The notes under the pieces: generated by a model | What the model saw: only the letters and a program-made list of their open reading frames with translations | Told to the model about the DNA's origin: nothing | The model's database searches: none | In this document: piece after piece, positions 27,455 through 36,013 of the stretch | Numbering within the stretch: position 1 is the first letter of the stretch | Layout of the letters: every line of letters begins with the position of its first letter | Made by a program: the position numbers and the translations under genes | Origin: Microvirga lupini | GTDB taxonomy: Bacteria > Pseudomonadota > Alphaproteobacteria > Rhizobiales > Beijerinckiaceae | Length of the DNA stretch: 64,000 nt | Reading direction: 5' to 3' | Assembly (NCBI RefSeq): GCF_014191055.1 | Contig: NZ_JACHWB010000006.1 | Coordinates: 177,360 to 241,359 of the forward strand

Positions 27455-29023
27455 TTACTTGACGGTGGCGAACCACAGGCGGACGTACTCGTCCGGGAAC
27501 TGCGGAACGTCGACACCGTCGCGGACGGCCCAGGCTACGGGCTGCTGGTGGAGCGGAATGTAGGCCACGGTGTCCCACGCGACCTTGAGCGCCTCGGCGA
27601 GCATGGCACGGCGCTTGGCTTCGTCGAGTTCGACGGCCGCCGCACGGGTCAGCTCCTCGACCTTGGGGTTGCTGTAGGTGCCGGCGTTGGAGCCGCCATA
27701 GCCATCCTTCTGCTCCGTGAGCAGGGAGGAGAGCACGCTGAACCCATCCATCGGCGGCAGGGTGGCCCAGCCCACCATGGACACGTCGAACTCGCCCCGG
27801 TCCTGGCGCGGGAAGTAGGTTGCCCGGGACTCGCTCTGGAGTTCCGCCTGAATCCCAACCTTCGCCCACATGGATGCGATGGCGACGCAGGTCTGCTCGT
27901 CGTTGATGTAGCGATCGTTCGGGCAATTCAGCTTGGTCTTGAACCCGTTCGGAAACCCAGCCTCGGTGAGGAGCTGTTTCGCCTTGGCCTGGTTGTAGGC
28001 GAGCGGAACGTCGTTGTCCTTCGCATAACCGGGAACGGGCGGAGCGACGAGCGTGCCGGTGTTGCGCGACTTGTCGCGCATGACGCGCTTCTTGATCGTG
28101 TCGAGGTCGATGGCATGCCACATGGCCTGTCGCACCTTGACGTCGAGCAGCGGGTTCTTCTGCCCCGGCATCGCCTTCAGCTCGGGACGGAAGTTGAGCG
28201 AGAGCATGATCAGGCGCAGGGACGGCTCCTCGATGACCTTGAAGCCCTGCGACGAGGAAATCCGCTGAAGATCCTGGAGAGGGGCGGGCGCGATCAGGTC
28301 CAGCTCCCCCGAAAGGAGAGCTGCGACACGGGTGGCGTCCGACTTCACCGGCTTGAACTCGATGCGGGTGAGGTTGTGCTGGGGCTTGTCCCACCATTCA
28401 GGATTGACCACGAAGGTCGTGCCGGCATCCGGCTTGTAGGATTCAACCTTGAAAGGTCCGGTGCCGATGGCTGCGGTCGACGCCGCAGTGGTGACGCCGG
28501 TGGCGATGTTGCCGGGCTTCAGAGCCCCGTTGGCTTCCATCCATTCCTTGTCGAGAATGTAGATGCCGGCAAGATCGTTGAGAAGAAGCGGGTAGGGGCC
28601 TTTAGTGACGATGTCGATCGTAAAGTCGTCCACCTTTTCCGCCTTGACGACGGTCGCGAGATTGCCGCGGGCGCGGGCGCCAGGATCGAGAATGCGATTG
28701 ATCGAGGCGACCACGTCGTCGGAGGTAAAGGGGTTGCCATTATGGAATTTGACGTTCCGGCGGAGTTCAAAGCGCCAAGTATCTGGCTTCACTGTCTTCC
28801 AGCTCACGGCCAGTGCGGGTTCCAGTTCCAGAGCACGGCTGCGGCGCACCAGTGGATCGAAGACATGGTGCAGCATGCTCGTGGTGAAGCTCTCCGTATG
28901 GGCATACGGATCAAGCGTGGTGATGTCCGTGGGCGAGGCCCATCTCAGGGTTTTGGCTTCTGCCGGCATTCCCATCAGGGCGCCGGCGGCGACGGTCAGG
29001 CTGGCGAAGAGTCTGGCTTTCAT
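27455..29023 (-). CDS. Dipeptide/oligopeptide-type ABC transporter substrate-binding protein
   Basis: A 522-residue family 5 periplasmic binding protein with a signal ending near P-A-E-A-K-T. The SBP_bac_5 pattern is L-R-R-N-V-K-F-H-N-G-N-P-F-T-S-D-D-V near residue 80, followed by A-M-W-H-A-I-D later. The ATG at 29023 has GGAGG seven bases upstream; a longer frame overlaps predicted operators. It is the first gene of the operon that runs to the MFS gene at 20979. Paired TTGNATACAA sites lie 38-69 bp upstream. With the amidohydrolases nearby, the ligand may not be a peptide. Confidence 0.9.
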   Translation of the reverse strand: MKARLFASLTVAAGALMGMPAEAKTLRWASPTDITTLDPYAHTESFTTSMLHHVFDPLVRRSRALELEPALAVSWKTVKPDTWRFELRRNVKFHNGNPFTSDDVVASINRILDPGARARGNLATVVKAEKVDDFTIDIVTKGPYPLLLNDLAGIYILDKEWMEANGALKPGNIATGVTTAASTAAIGTGPFKVESYKPDAGTTFVVNPEWWDKPQHNLTRIEFKPVKSDATRVAALLSGELDLIAPAPLQDLQRISSSQGFKVIEEPSLRLIMLSLNFRPELKAMPGQKNPLLDVKVRQAMWHAIDLDTIKKRVMRDKSRNTGTLVAPPVPGYAKDNDVPLAYNQAKAKQLLTEAGFPNGFKTKLNCPNDRYINDEQTCVAIASMWAKVGIQAELQSESRATYFPRQDRGEFDVSMVGWATLPPMDGFSVLSSLLTEQKDGYGGSNAGTYSNPKVEELTRAAAVELDEAKRRAMLAEALKVAWDTVAYIPLHQQPVAWAVRDGVDVPQFPDEYVRLWFATVK

Positions 29024-29060
29024 GTTCGGCCTCCGAAGATCCTCTGGAATGGATTCTTTA

Positions 29061-29092
29061 TTGGATACAATAATGGAAAAACTTGCATACAA
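29061..29092. promoter_or_regulatory. Predicted paired GntR operator upstream of the oligopeptide ABC operon
   Basis: TTGGATACAA (29061-29070) and TTGCATACAA (29083-29092) differ only at the fourth base and are 22 bp apart centre to centre, two helical turns. Both are one base from the perfect palindrome TTGTATACAA at 30081, which lies on the other side of the gntR gene. Confidence 0.65.
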
Positions 29093-29281
29093 AGATAAAT
29101 GCGTCAATTCCGTTGGTAACGAATTCAGGCGACTGGAAGCAGCGCCTCACAAATCTCGCATTATAACGGGGCCTGCTATCGCTGACCCGACCTGCTGGGT
29201 CGGGTCCAATGCCCTAGCGGGCAAGCAAACGCGGGAGAGAGCCGTCGTGTCGGATTGCCGACAGACGCCTGCGACCGCCTT

Positions 29282-29989
29282 TTACGAAGCGTAGCGGTCG
29301 AGAATGGACCGAATATCCCGGTGCTTGTCGGCAGCCGAAGAGAGCAATGCTCGATCCGTCACCGCTTTGAGGTGGTGGTCCATGGCGTCGATGGCCGCTT
29401 GGCTGTTCCCTGCCCGAAGGGCATCTACAATCTGTTGATGCTCGTTGATCGAGCAGTCGGAGGAGTGCGGCCGGCTGTAGAGCGCCAAGATGAGTGAGCA
29501 GCGCGAAACCATCTCGTCGACGTAACGCGCAAGAACCCCGTTGCCGGAAAGAGAAGCCAAGAGAATATGGAACTCTCCCGCCAGACGGATGGCCGCAGGG
29601 CCATCGTGCTCATTGGCCTTAATTTCTAGCTGGACATGCCGCTGCAGGCGCTCGATATCGTCCGCCGTGACCTTTTCGGAAAGTCGGGCAAGGACTTGGC
29701 GCTCCAGGCACATCCGGGTCTCGAAAACATCATGGGCTTCCGACAGGCTCGGCTGCGCAATCGTGGCACCCTTATTGGGCTGCATGTCAACGAGGCCCTC
29801 GGCATTCAGGCGCGCGAGAACGGTCCGCACGATCGTCCGGCTCACGCCGAACCGCTCCCCGATGACATCTTCAGTCAGCTTGTCCCCTGGCATCAGCGCC
29901 TGCTCGATGATCGCACGGCGAAGTCCGGCGTAGACGGAATCGCTCCGGCTGCCGGCGGCTGATTTAGGTTTTCTGACAGGAGCGTTCAT
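29282..29989 (-). CDS. GntR-family transcriptional regulator, FCD subfamily
   Basis: A 235-residue regulator with a winged helix-turn-helix at about residues 18-80 (E-D-V-I-G-E-R-F-G-V-S-R-T-I-V-R-T-V-L is the core) and a helical FCD domain at about 90-215 with F-H-I-L-L-A-S-L-S-G-N. It lies between the oligopeptide ABC operon and the divergent amidohydrolase at 30156. Both flanking promoters, including its own, carry TTGNATACAA-type sites, so it probably regulates both units and itself. The inducer is unknown. Confidence 0.9.
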   Translation of the reverse strand: MNAPVRKPKSAAGSRSDSVYAGLRRAIIEQALMPGDKLTEDVIGERFGVSRTIVRTVLARLNAEGLVDMQPNKGATIAQPSLSEAHDVFETRMCLERQVLARLSEKVTADDIERLQRHVQLEIKANEHDGPAAIRLAGEFHILLASLSGNGVLARYVDEMVSRCSLILALYSRPHSSDCSINEHQQIVDALRAGNSQAAIDAMDHHLKAVTDRALLSSAADKHRDIRSILDRYAS

Positions 29990-30080
29990 CGAAGATTACA
30001 AAGGAACGTGTGAGCCGAACTATGTTCCACAAAAAGCATGGCTCAGGAAGGCGAATTTCGCTGATTATATGTATGCATAA

Positions 30081-30112
30081 TTGTATACAAAAGTATCGTC
30101 AATGCAATACAA
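30081..30112. promoter_or_regulatory. Predicted GntR operator in the divergent promoter
   Basis: TTGTATACAA (30081-30090) is a perfect 10-bp palindrome. A second element, TGCAATACAA (30103-30112), keeps the ATACAA half and is again exactly 22 bp downstream. The site lies between gntR and the amidohydrolase gene, 44-75 bp before the latter's start. Confidence 0.65.
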
Positions 30113-30155
30113 TATGCTCATATGGCCGTGTTTGGGCCGAATAAGGAGGATGCTC

Positions 30156-31346
30156 ATGAACAGCCTGACGATCCGCAACGTGCGCCCAATGGGTGGAGAA
30201 GCAACCTCGGTGATACTCCGCGACGGACGGATCGCAGCCTTCGGTGACGAGGTCCGGGAAGGTGAGGAGATCCTGGATGGCGCCGGGGCCATCCTAATCC
30301 CCGGACTCGTCGAGGCCCATACGCATATGGACAAAACCCTTCTTGGCATGGGCTGGTACCGCAATGAGGTAGGACCTCGCCTGATCGACAAAATCGACAA
30401 CGAGCGGATGCAACGGCGCGTTCTTGGCATCGATCCTGCCCGGCAGTCCGCTCGGCAGGCCGTGCTCGCAGCTTCCCTTGGCACGACGCATATCCGGACG
30501 CACGTGGACGTGGACACGGAAGTGGGCGTCGCCGGCATCGAGGGCGTTCTCGAAACCCGGGAGCACTACCGTGACATGGTCGATATCGAGCTCGTGGCCT
30601 TCCCGCAGAGCGGCATGCTGATCCGGCCTGGCACCGTTGAACTCATGGAAAGGGCTCTGCAACTCGGCGCCCAGGTCGTCGGGGGGCTCGATCCTGCCGG
30701 GATTGATCGCGATCCGAAGGGCCATCTCGATGTCGTGTTTGGCCTCGCGGAAAAATATGGCGTCCCGGTCGACATCCATCTCCATGAGCCCGCTGAACTG
30801 GGGGCGTTCTCCATGGAGCTCATCATCGAGCGCACGAAGGCTCTGGGCCTCCAGGGCAAGGTCACGATCAGCCATGCGTTCTGCCTCGGCATGACCGATC
30901 AGGATTACGTGGCAACGCTGATCGACGCATTGGCTCAAGCGCAGATTCACATTTTGACAACGGCGCCCTCCTCAAGGCCGGCACCCGCTGTCAAGCGGCT
31001 GATGGAGGCGGGGATCGTCGTCGCGGCTGGCTCCGATGGGGTGCGCGACACTTGGGGTCCCTATAACAACCCCGACATGTTGGAGCGAGCCGTGCTCGTC
31101 GGTTTGCGCAACAACCTGCGTCGCGACGATGAGGTCGCCTTGGCTCTCGACACCTCCACCTACGGCGGTGCGCGGATGATGGGCCTTGTCGACTATGGCC
31201 TGGATCCAGGCTGCAGGGCGGATCTCGTTTTACTTGATGGGGAAACCTTGGCTGAGGCCGTCGTGGACCGCCGGCCGCGCAGAATGGTGATCAAGAGCGG
31301 TAAGGTAATCGCTCGTGATGGTACCGCGTTGATCGCTGCGCCTTAA
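30156..31346 (+). CDS. Cytosine deaminase-like amidohydrolase (CodA type)
   Basis: A 396-residue amidohydrolase with the CodA-type first motif H-T-H-M-D-K (within L-V-E-A-H-T-H-M-D-K-T), a middle H-L-H-E-P, S-H-A-F-C-L and the catalytic aspartate in A-G-S-D-G-V-R-D-T-W-G-P. Relatives deaminate cytosine, isoguanine or other ring amines, or open cyclic ureas. The ATG at 30156 follows AAGGAGG at six bases; another ATG six bases earlier overlaps that site. Its promoter shares operators with the ABC operon, which ties it to the same substrate. Confidence 0.87.
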   Translation: MNSLTIRNVRPMGGEATSVILRDGRIAAFGDEVREGEEILDGAGAILIPGLVEAHTHMDKTLLGMGWYRNEVGPRLIDKIDNERMQRRVLGIDPARQSARQAVLAASLGTTHIRTHVDVDTEVGVAGIEGVLETREHYRDMVDIELVAFPQSGMLIRPGTVELMERALQLGAQVVGGLDPAGIDRDPKGHLDVVFGLAEKYGVPVDIHLHEPAELGAFSMELIIERTKALGLQGKVTISHAFCLGMTDQDYVATLIDALAQAQIHILTTAPSSRPAPAVKRLMEAGIVVAAGSDGVRDTWGPYNNPDMLERAVLVGLRNNLRRDDEVALALDTSTYGGARMMGLVDYGLDPGCRADLVLLDGETLAEAVVDRRPRRMVIKSGKVIARDGTALIAAP

Positions 31347-31676
31347 TCCTTTTCCACGTCCCTAAGCGAATCAGTGGCTCGGCTTTGAGAATTATGAATG
31401 TCCCCTTTTGGCACTCTTGAGACGTATGAGCTTGGTCAGCTTCGTAACCGGAGAGCCGACGTTTGCTGGACAGCCGAAAAGTGAAAGATTGACCCGAAGC
31501 TACCCTTCAGGTTGGGACTGATCAGAGGTCCAGAGGTTATAAAAAAAACCAACGACACAGAGCCTAGATCTATATCGGCTTCGGCACTGGCGTGGAATTC
31601 GGGAAGGGTAATTGGTTGATCGTGCTTGGTTCTGACACATGGATGCGCAGCCAGCCGAAGGTCATTCGTAGCACTG
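31347..31676. other. Intergenic stretch after the amidohydrolase
   Basis: This 330-bp stretch lies between convergent genes. It holds an A-run near 31540 but no stem before it that I would call a terminator, and no gene-like frame. Confidence 0.4.
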
Positions 31677-32498
31677 CTAGCGCCTGGCCGACGGGCGCTC
31701 TCGCTCATCAATCTCTTGGCCAATCAGTGCGATGGCGCGCTGGTAGACGGAAGCGGCATTCCAAGCTTGGATCGCACTGAAATTGGGCTCCCCGGGCTGG
31801 TAGCCTGCACCGGCACGCCAGCCATGGGCCTTGAGGAAATTGGCCGTCGAGGCGAGTGCGTCAGCGGCATTGTTAAGGTCGCCGCCGGTGCCGTAGTTCA
31901 GGATGCTCTTGGGCAGGAACTGGGTCTGGCCGATCTCGCCGTGCATGGAGCCGCGCGTGCCTGCCGAGAGAATGCCACGGTCGATCAGGGTCAGGGTGGC
32001 GTAAAGCTGTTCGATGAAGAAGGCTGACCGTCGACAGTCATAGGCGAGCGTTGCCACAGCCGACAGAGTGTTCTGGTTGCCACGTTGGGCCCCGAAAGCC
32101 GTCTCCATGCCCCAGATCGCCAGGAGCGGCCCTGGCGGGACGCCATAGCGCTGTTCAAGAGAGGCAAAGAGCGCCGCCTGAGATTGCTTGAGTGCACGCC
32201 CTCGAGCGGTGATCATCGGGCCGCCCCGCTTTGCTAGAAACTGATCAAGCGACAGGCGGAAGCTCCTCTGGCCTCGATCAGCCGCGATGGTCGCTGTCGC
32301 ATAGGTAGCGCCCATGAGAGCTGCGATAGCCGTGGTGCTGGCGCCTCTCCCCCTTGCCTCATCGGCAAACTGCTGCTTCCAAGCCTCAAAGCCAGTCGCC
32401 GTACTGCCGCACTGCGCTGCGTCCGCCGTATTGGGTATTCCCACGAGTGACGCCAGGGCTACGAACGCGATGATCTTAGATTGCCGGGCCACGAACAT
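31677..32498 (-). CDS. Lytic murein transglycosylase (MltB-like)
   Basis: A 273-residue secreted protein with a signal cleaved near A-D-A-A-Q. The MltB-type SLT domain has the catalytic glutamate at Glu132 in A-I-W-G-M-E-T-A-F-G, then the Y-D-C-R-R motif and the family's G-x-x-G-Q-T-Q-F-L-P-K-S segment. It cleaves peptidoglycan strands in the periplasm, with a single domain and no peptidoglycan-binding module. Cys30 is six residues too late for a typical lipobox, so it is probably soluble. Confidence 0.9.
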   Translation of the reverse strand: MFVARQSKIIAFVALASLVGIPNTADAAQCGSTATGFEAWKQQFADEARGRGASTTAIAALMGATYATATIAADRGQRSFRLSLDQFLAKRGGPMITARGRALKQSQAALFASLEQRYGVPPGPLLAIWGMETAFGAQRGNQNTLSAVATLAYDCRRSAFFIEQLYATLTLIDRGILSAGTRGSMHGEIGQTQFLPKSILNYGTGGDLNNAADALASTANFLKAHGWRAGAGYQPGEPNFSAIQAWNAASVYQRAIALIGQEIDERERPSARR

Positions 32499-32616
32499 TC
32501 GTACATCCTTTCACACTGAGATGAGGTGCGACGACTGGCTTTCGCGCCCGTCACATTGCGCCCTTTCCGGCGGTGGGGAAGCTGCCAGCAGGACCAAGGC
32601 GCAGGTGCGTTAAGTG

Positions 32617-33465
32617 CTATTCCACGTTGATCGCTCCCAATCCGAAGCCCGCCTTATCGTGAGTAATCCAGACCTCTCCCTCGCCAAGCATCATCCCCTT
32701 GTCCCGAACGAAGACTGTCTCAAAGGTGGATTTCGCGGCGACCTCTCGAAGGCGGGGGTTCAGAACTGTTTCCTTCGCCGCCATGAGCTGATCACGATTG
32801 CGAATGCTTCGTCTACTCTTTCCCGTCACCACTAGAGGATAGTGGATCACCCTAGCGAGAAGTTGGATGTCGTTGGATCGAAAAGCCGCCTTGACGCGCC
32901 TGAAGCTGTAGTAGGCTTCCAGGGGATCAAAATTCAGGCTGCGGAAATCGGCCTCAATCTCAGGTGACAGCTTTGGCCGGGAGAATCCAGCCTCTGGTGT
33001 CCTCACCGGCAGATCCATAGACCCGCGCAACTCCCGCACGAGGAGGTACAGAGCCCTGTGGCGATCGGAGAGCTTCTGCACCTCCGGTGAACGACTCTGC
33101 TCTGCTCCGGCCGCAAGGGATCCTGTCACTTCCGTAGCGTTCGTCCCTGCGCCTCGTGAGGGGGTGGTCTTCTCTGATGCTTCATCGAGTTGGGTGCGCG
33201 CGATCCAGACCCGTTCCTCGACTTCAGCGAGCACCTGCTCGTGCGACGGCTTGAAGCCAGGACCTTTCGCAAGGTCAGAAGGAAGGGCTTTCATGGCCTC
33301 CTGCGGCTTTGGACCTTTGGGCTCGCTGGTCGGATATCGAGGGTCAATCTTGTACGTCCTGCCATAGACCCGGACGAAGAACGGGTCCGCATGGCCAGGA
33401 GCAGCGCAAAGGAACACCGGCAGCCACGCGAGCAGTCCGAGAACCTTTGCGGTGAAGCGGGCCAT
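32617..33465 (-). CDS. Secreted protein with NTF2-like C-terminal domain, function unknown
   Basis: A 282-residue protein with a signal peptide at residues 1-28 (cleavage near G-H-A-D-P) and a low-complexity middle. The C-terminal ~100 residues resemble the bacterial NTF2/SnoaL-like fold in pattern: L-L-A-R-V-I-H-Y-P-L-V-V, then R-N-R-D-Q-L-M, F-V-R-D-K-G-M-M-L-G-E-G-E-V-W-I. The ATG at 33465 has GGAGG five bases upstream. I do not recognise a named family, and the fold assignment is by pattern only. Confidence 0.7.
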   Translation of the reverse strand: MARFTAKVLGLLAWLPVFLCAAPGHADPFFVRVYGRTYKIDPRYPTSEPKGPKPQEAMKALPSDLAKGPGFKPSHEQVLAEVEERVWIARTQLDEASEKTTPSRGAGTNATEVTGSLAAGAEQSRSPEVQKLSDRHRALYLLVRELRGSMDLPVRTPEAGFSRPKLSPEIEADFRSLNFDPLEAYYSFRRVKAAFRSNDIQLLARVIHYPLVVTGKSRRSIRNRDQLMAAKETVLNPRLREVAAKSTFETVFVRDKGMMLGEGEVWITHDKAGFGLGAINVE

Positions 33466-33909
33466 CGCCGCCTCCATTCTCAGGAAGTTGATTGGCTCAG
33501 TGTACACCTCAGCTTCAAAGCTGGAAAATCGATAGGGCAGCTTTCGAGCCAGCCACCGCGACTGGTCTCGGTCTGGTTCTCTCTCTAATGAAGCGGAGGA
33601 TCGGAAACCACATCTCTGGCATGAACCAGCTTCCATCATCTCAACGTTGGTGAGCAAGCTCAAGCCCGTTACGGGCAGGGGAGAGCCGCTGGTTCATCAG
33701 TGGAGCCGGCTGCGAGTCTTCCGGCCTGGCTCGCGGCATCCGCCGGAGATCCCTCTCGACGGCCACAACGGAGGTGAGGTATCATTGTGGCCAACCAGAG
33801 AAGCGTTCCTGCGTCGGACCTCGGCTCGCGATGAGCCTGCTTTGATCGACACCTCTGTCGACGTCGCTCCAGTCCCCGAGTTGGTTTGCGTGACCCACGG
33901 GAGGAGCCC
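33466..33909. other. 444-bp divergent promoter region before the aquaporin gene
   Basis: This region should carry the promoters of the secreted NTF2-like protein and of aqpZ. A 107-codon frame crosses into the aquaporin gene in another phase and has no family resemblance, so it is not called. I see no operator. Confidence 0.4.
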
Positions 33910-34653
33910 ATGCACAGCAGCACCATGCATAAATGCGCCGCCGAGGCCATCGGCACCTTCTGGCTGACGTTTGCCGGCTGCGGCAGCGCTGTCATCGCGG
34001 CGGGCTTCCCCGACGTCGGCATCGGCCTGCTGGGCGTGTCGCTTGCCTTCGGCCTGACGGTGCTGACCATGGCTTACGCCATCGGCCACATCTCGGGTTG
34101 CCACCTCAACCCCGCCGTCACGGTGGGACTCTGGGCCGGCGGTCGCTTCCCGGCCAACTGCATCGGACCCTACGTGGCCTCGCAGGTGGTGGGCGCCGTC
34201 ATCGCCGCGGCGGCTCTGTACGCCATCGCGACCGGCTCGCCGACCTTCGATCTTGCTAAGGGCTTTGCCGCCAACGGCTACGGCGCGCACTCGCCTGGCC
34301 AGTACAGCCTGATCTCGGGCTTCGTCGCCGAGGTGGTGCTCAGCATGATGTTCCTGTTCATCATCATGGGGTCCACGCACGGCAAGGCGCCCGTGGGATT
34401 TGCCCCCATCGCCATTGGCCTCGGACTGACCCTGATCCACCTCGTCGGCATCCCGATTACCAACACCTCCGTGAACCCGGCCCGTAGCACCGGCCCGGCG
34501 CTGTTCGTCGGCGGATGGGGACTGGCGCAACTCTGGATGTTCTGGGTGGCGCCCCTGATCGGCGGGGCGCTCGGCGGCATCCTCTACCGCTGGCTCAGCG
34601 AGGAACCCTCGGCGCAGGTCACCGGCATCACGCCACCCGCGCCGGCCGAGTGA
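33910..34653 (+). CDS. aqpZ: Aquaporin Z
   Basis: A 247-residue MIP-family water channel with six membrane segments and both pore motifs: NPAVTV in the first half and NPARST in the second. The [10 protein letters not shown] and [10 protein letters not shown] contexts match AqpZ rather than glycerol facilitators. The ATG at 33910 follows GAGGAGCCC; an in-frame ATG 24 bases upstream lacks a ribosome site. It mediates rapid water flow across the inner membrane and, with mscL at 40019, marks this stretch as osmotic-stress related. Confidence 0.93.
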   Translation: MHSSTMHKCAAEAIGTFWLTFAGCGSAVIAAGFPDVGIGLLGVSLAFGLTVLTMAYAIGHISGCHLNPAVTVGLWAGGRFPANCIGPYVASQVVGAVIAAAALYAIATGSPTFDLAKGFAANGYGAHSPGQYSLISGFVAEVVLSMMFLFIIMGSTHGKAPVGFAPIAIGLGLTLIHLVGIPITNTSVNPARSTGPALFVGGWGLAQLWMFWVAPLIGGALGGILYRWLSEEPSAQVTGITPPAPAE

Positions 34654-34665
34654 GTGCGGTTCGCG

Positions 34666-34944
34666 ATGGCGACGCGGGAGCGAACCTACCGATGCGTGGG
34701 AGGCCCATGCGACGGCATGCTCCACACCACGATCGATGAGAGGCGAATTCGCCTGTCGGCGCCGACGGACGTCGTTGCCATGTCTCCGGCGGACAGGGCT
34801 TCGGCCCCGTCAAGAGAAGCATCGGCTGACTATGACGTGCGACGGCTCCTGGCGCCCGACGGCCACTGGCACGAGTTCCTGGTCCTGTCGGCCTGGACGA
34901 GCATGCAGGCCACGGTTTGGCTCAATCGCCAGCCACGGCGGTGA
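34666..34944 (+). CDS. Small hypothetical protein
   Basis: A 92-residue soluble protein beginning M-A-T-R-E-R-T-Y-R-C-V-G-G-P-C-D-G. It has two cysteines close together near the N-terminus and a Trp-rich end. An alternative GTG at 34654 directly abuts the aqpZ stop. It is not recognised; its position 12 bases after aqpZ suggests co-transcription. Confidence 0.6.
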   Translation: MATRERTYRCVGGPCDGMLHTTIDERRIRLSAPTDVVAMSPADRASAPSREASADYDVRRLLAPDGHWHEFLVLSAWTSMQATVWLNRQPRR

Positions 34945-35094
34945 CGGGGTCCGCCTGCGCTGTCCGGCAGCATTGGCCGATCGGAAGGTCTGTCGAAACC
35001 GCGCCTGGACGGCGGCCGTTGCCCTGGCTGAGATCGGCTCTACTTCCTTGGCCACAGGGCAGCCTGTGGGAACGCAGTTCAACGGAAAGAAACG

Positions 35095-35535
35095 ATGAGC
35101 ATCTTCAGCAGGATCAAGGACGCCATCTTCGGATCCGCGACGGCGCAGGAAGCGCCTCAGGCGCCATCCGCCCCGGCACAGCCCACCCAGGGAGCTGGTG
35201 CAGCCCCTGCCGGGACGACCGCTTCGACCACGCAAGGGACAGCGAGCACGCCGGCATCGGGCAGCGCGCCGATGTCCCAGGTCGACGTCGAGGCCGTGCT
35301 GACCGGCCTCGCCGCGAAGAAGGGTCAGAAACTCGACTGGCGCAAGTCGATCGTCGACCTGATGAAGCTGCTCGACCTCGACAGCAGCCTCGATGCGCGC
35401 AAGGAGCTCGCCAAGGAGCTGAACTACACCGGAGACACCTCCGACTCCGCCTCCATGAACATCTGGCTTCACAAGCAGGTCATGGCCAAGCTCGCGGCCA
35501 GCGGCGGCAAGGTGCCTGACGATCTGAAAAGCTAG
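35095..35535 (+). CDS. DUF3597 domain protein
   Basis: A 146-residue protein starting M-S-I-F-S-R-I-K-D-A-I-F-G, then an Ala/Pro/Gln/Thr-rich linker (about residues 15-58). The conserved DUF3597 domain runs to the end, with V-D-V-E-A-V-L, L-D-W-R-K-S-I-V-D-L-M-K-L-L-D-L-D-S-S and A-R-K-E-L-A-K-E-L. The fold is LysM-like in some annotations, but its role is unknown. It lies among stress-type small genes. Confidence 0.85.
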   Translation: MSIFSRIKDAIFGSATAQEAPQAPSAPAQPTQGAGAAPAGTTASTTQGTASTPASGSAPMSQVDVEAVLTGLAAKKGQKLDWRKSIVDLMKLLDLDSSLDARKELAKELNYTGDTSDSASMNIWLHKQVMAKLAASGGKVPDDLKS

Positions 35536-36013
35536 GCGGCTGTGGATTTACCCACGCGAAGCGGGGTCTGCCGGAGCAGGCCCCGTCGCCAAGCTGAAGC
35601 AGCTAGGGCGGCTGATGACCCGCAAAGGTGCCGCGAACCCGACGATCCCCCTCTCTGCTGGATTAAACCTCGAGGGTGCCGCGCGCCCATGGCTCGTCCG
35701 AGCGGCGCGCATGTTCGGGCCATCCGGGTTGAGATGCGTGGCAAGATCATGTCATGATACCTGGGCCACGCCGGGTCAGGCACTGCGCCTCCCCGCAGGG
35801 TAGCCATCTTGCCTGTGGGACGTTGCCGACCCTCCGCCGGCAAGCAGGCTCAACAGGATGCAACGCCTGTTGTCCCAGGCTACGGCCGTTTCTTCGTGTG
35901 GCCACGAGATCAATGTCGTCCGAAAGAACCAGTGCGTTGCCGGTGGCGGGCCAAGCCGGGCCTGCTACATTAACCCATGTTGCACCTCCACCCCGACCTT
36001 GAGGGATTGCTGC
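35536..36013. other. 478-bp intergenic stretch with a strong hairpin
   Basis: A 10-bp stem (35562-35571 with 35576-35585; one G-U pair) and CGGA loop lie 26 bases after the DUF3597 stop and could end or protect that transcript; no T-run follows. The rest up to the sensor kinase shows no gene I can support. Confidence 0.5.
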
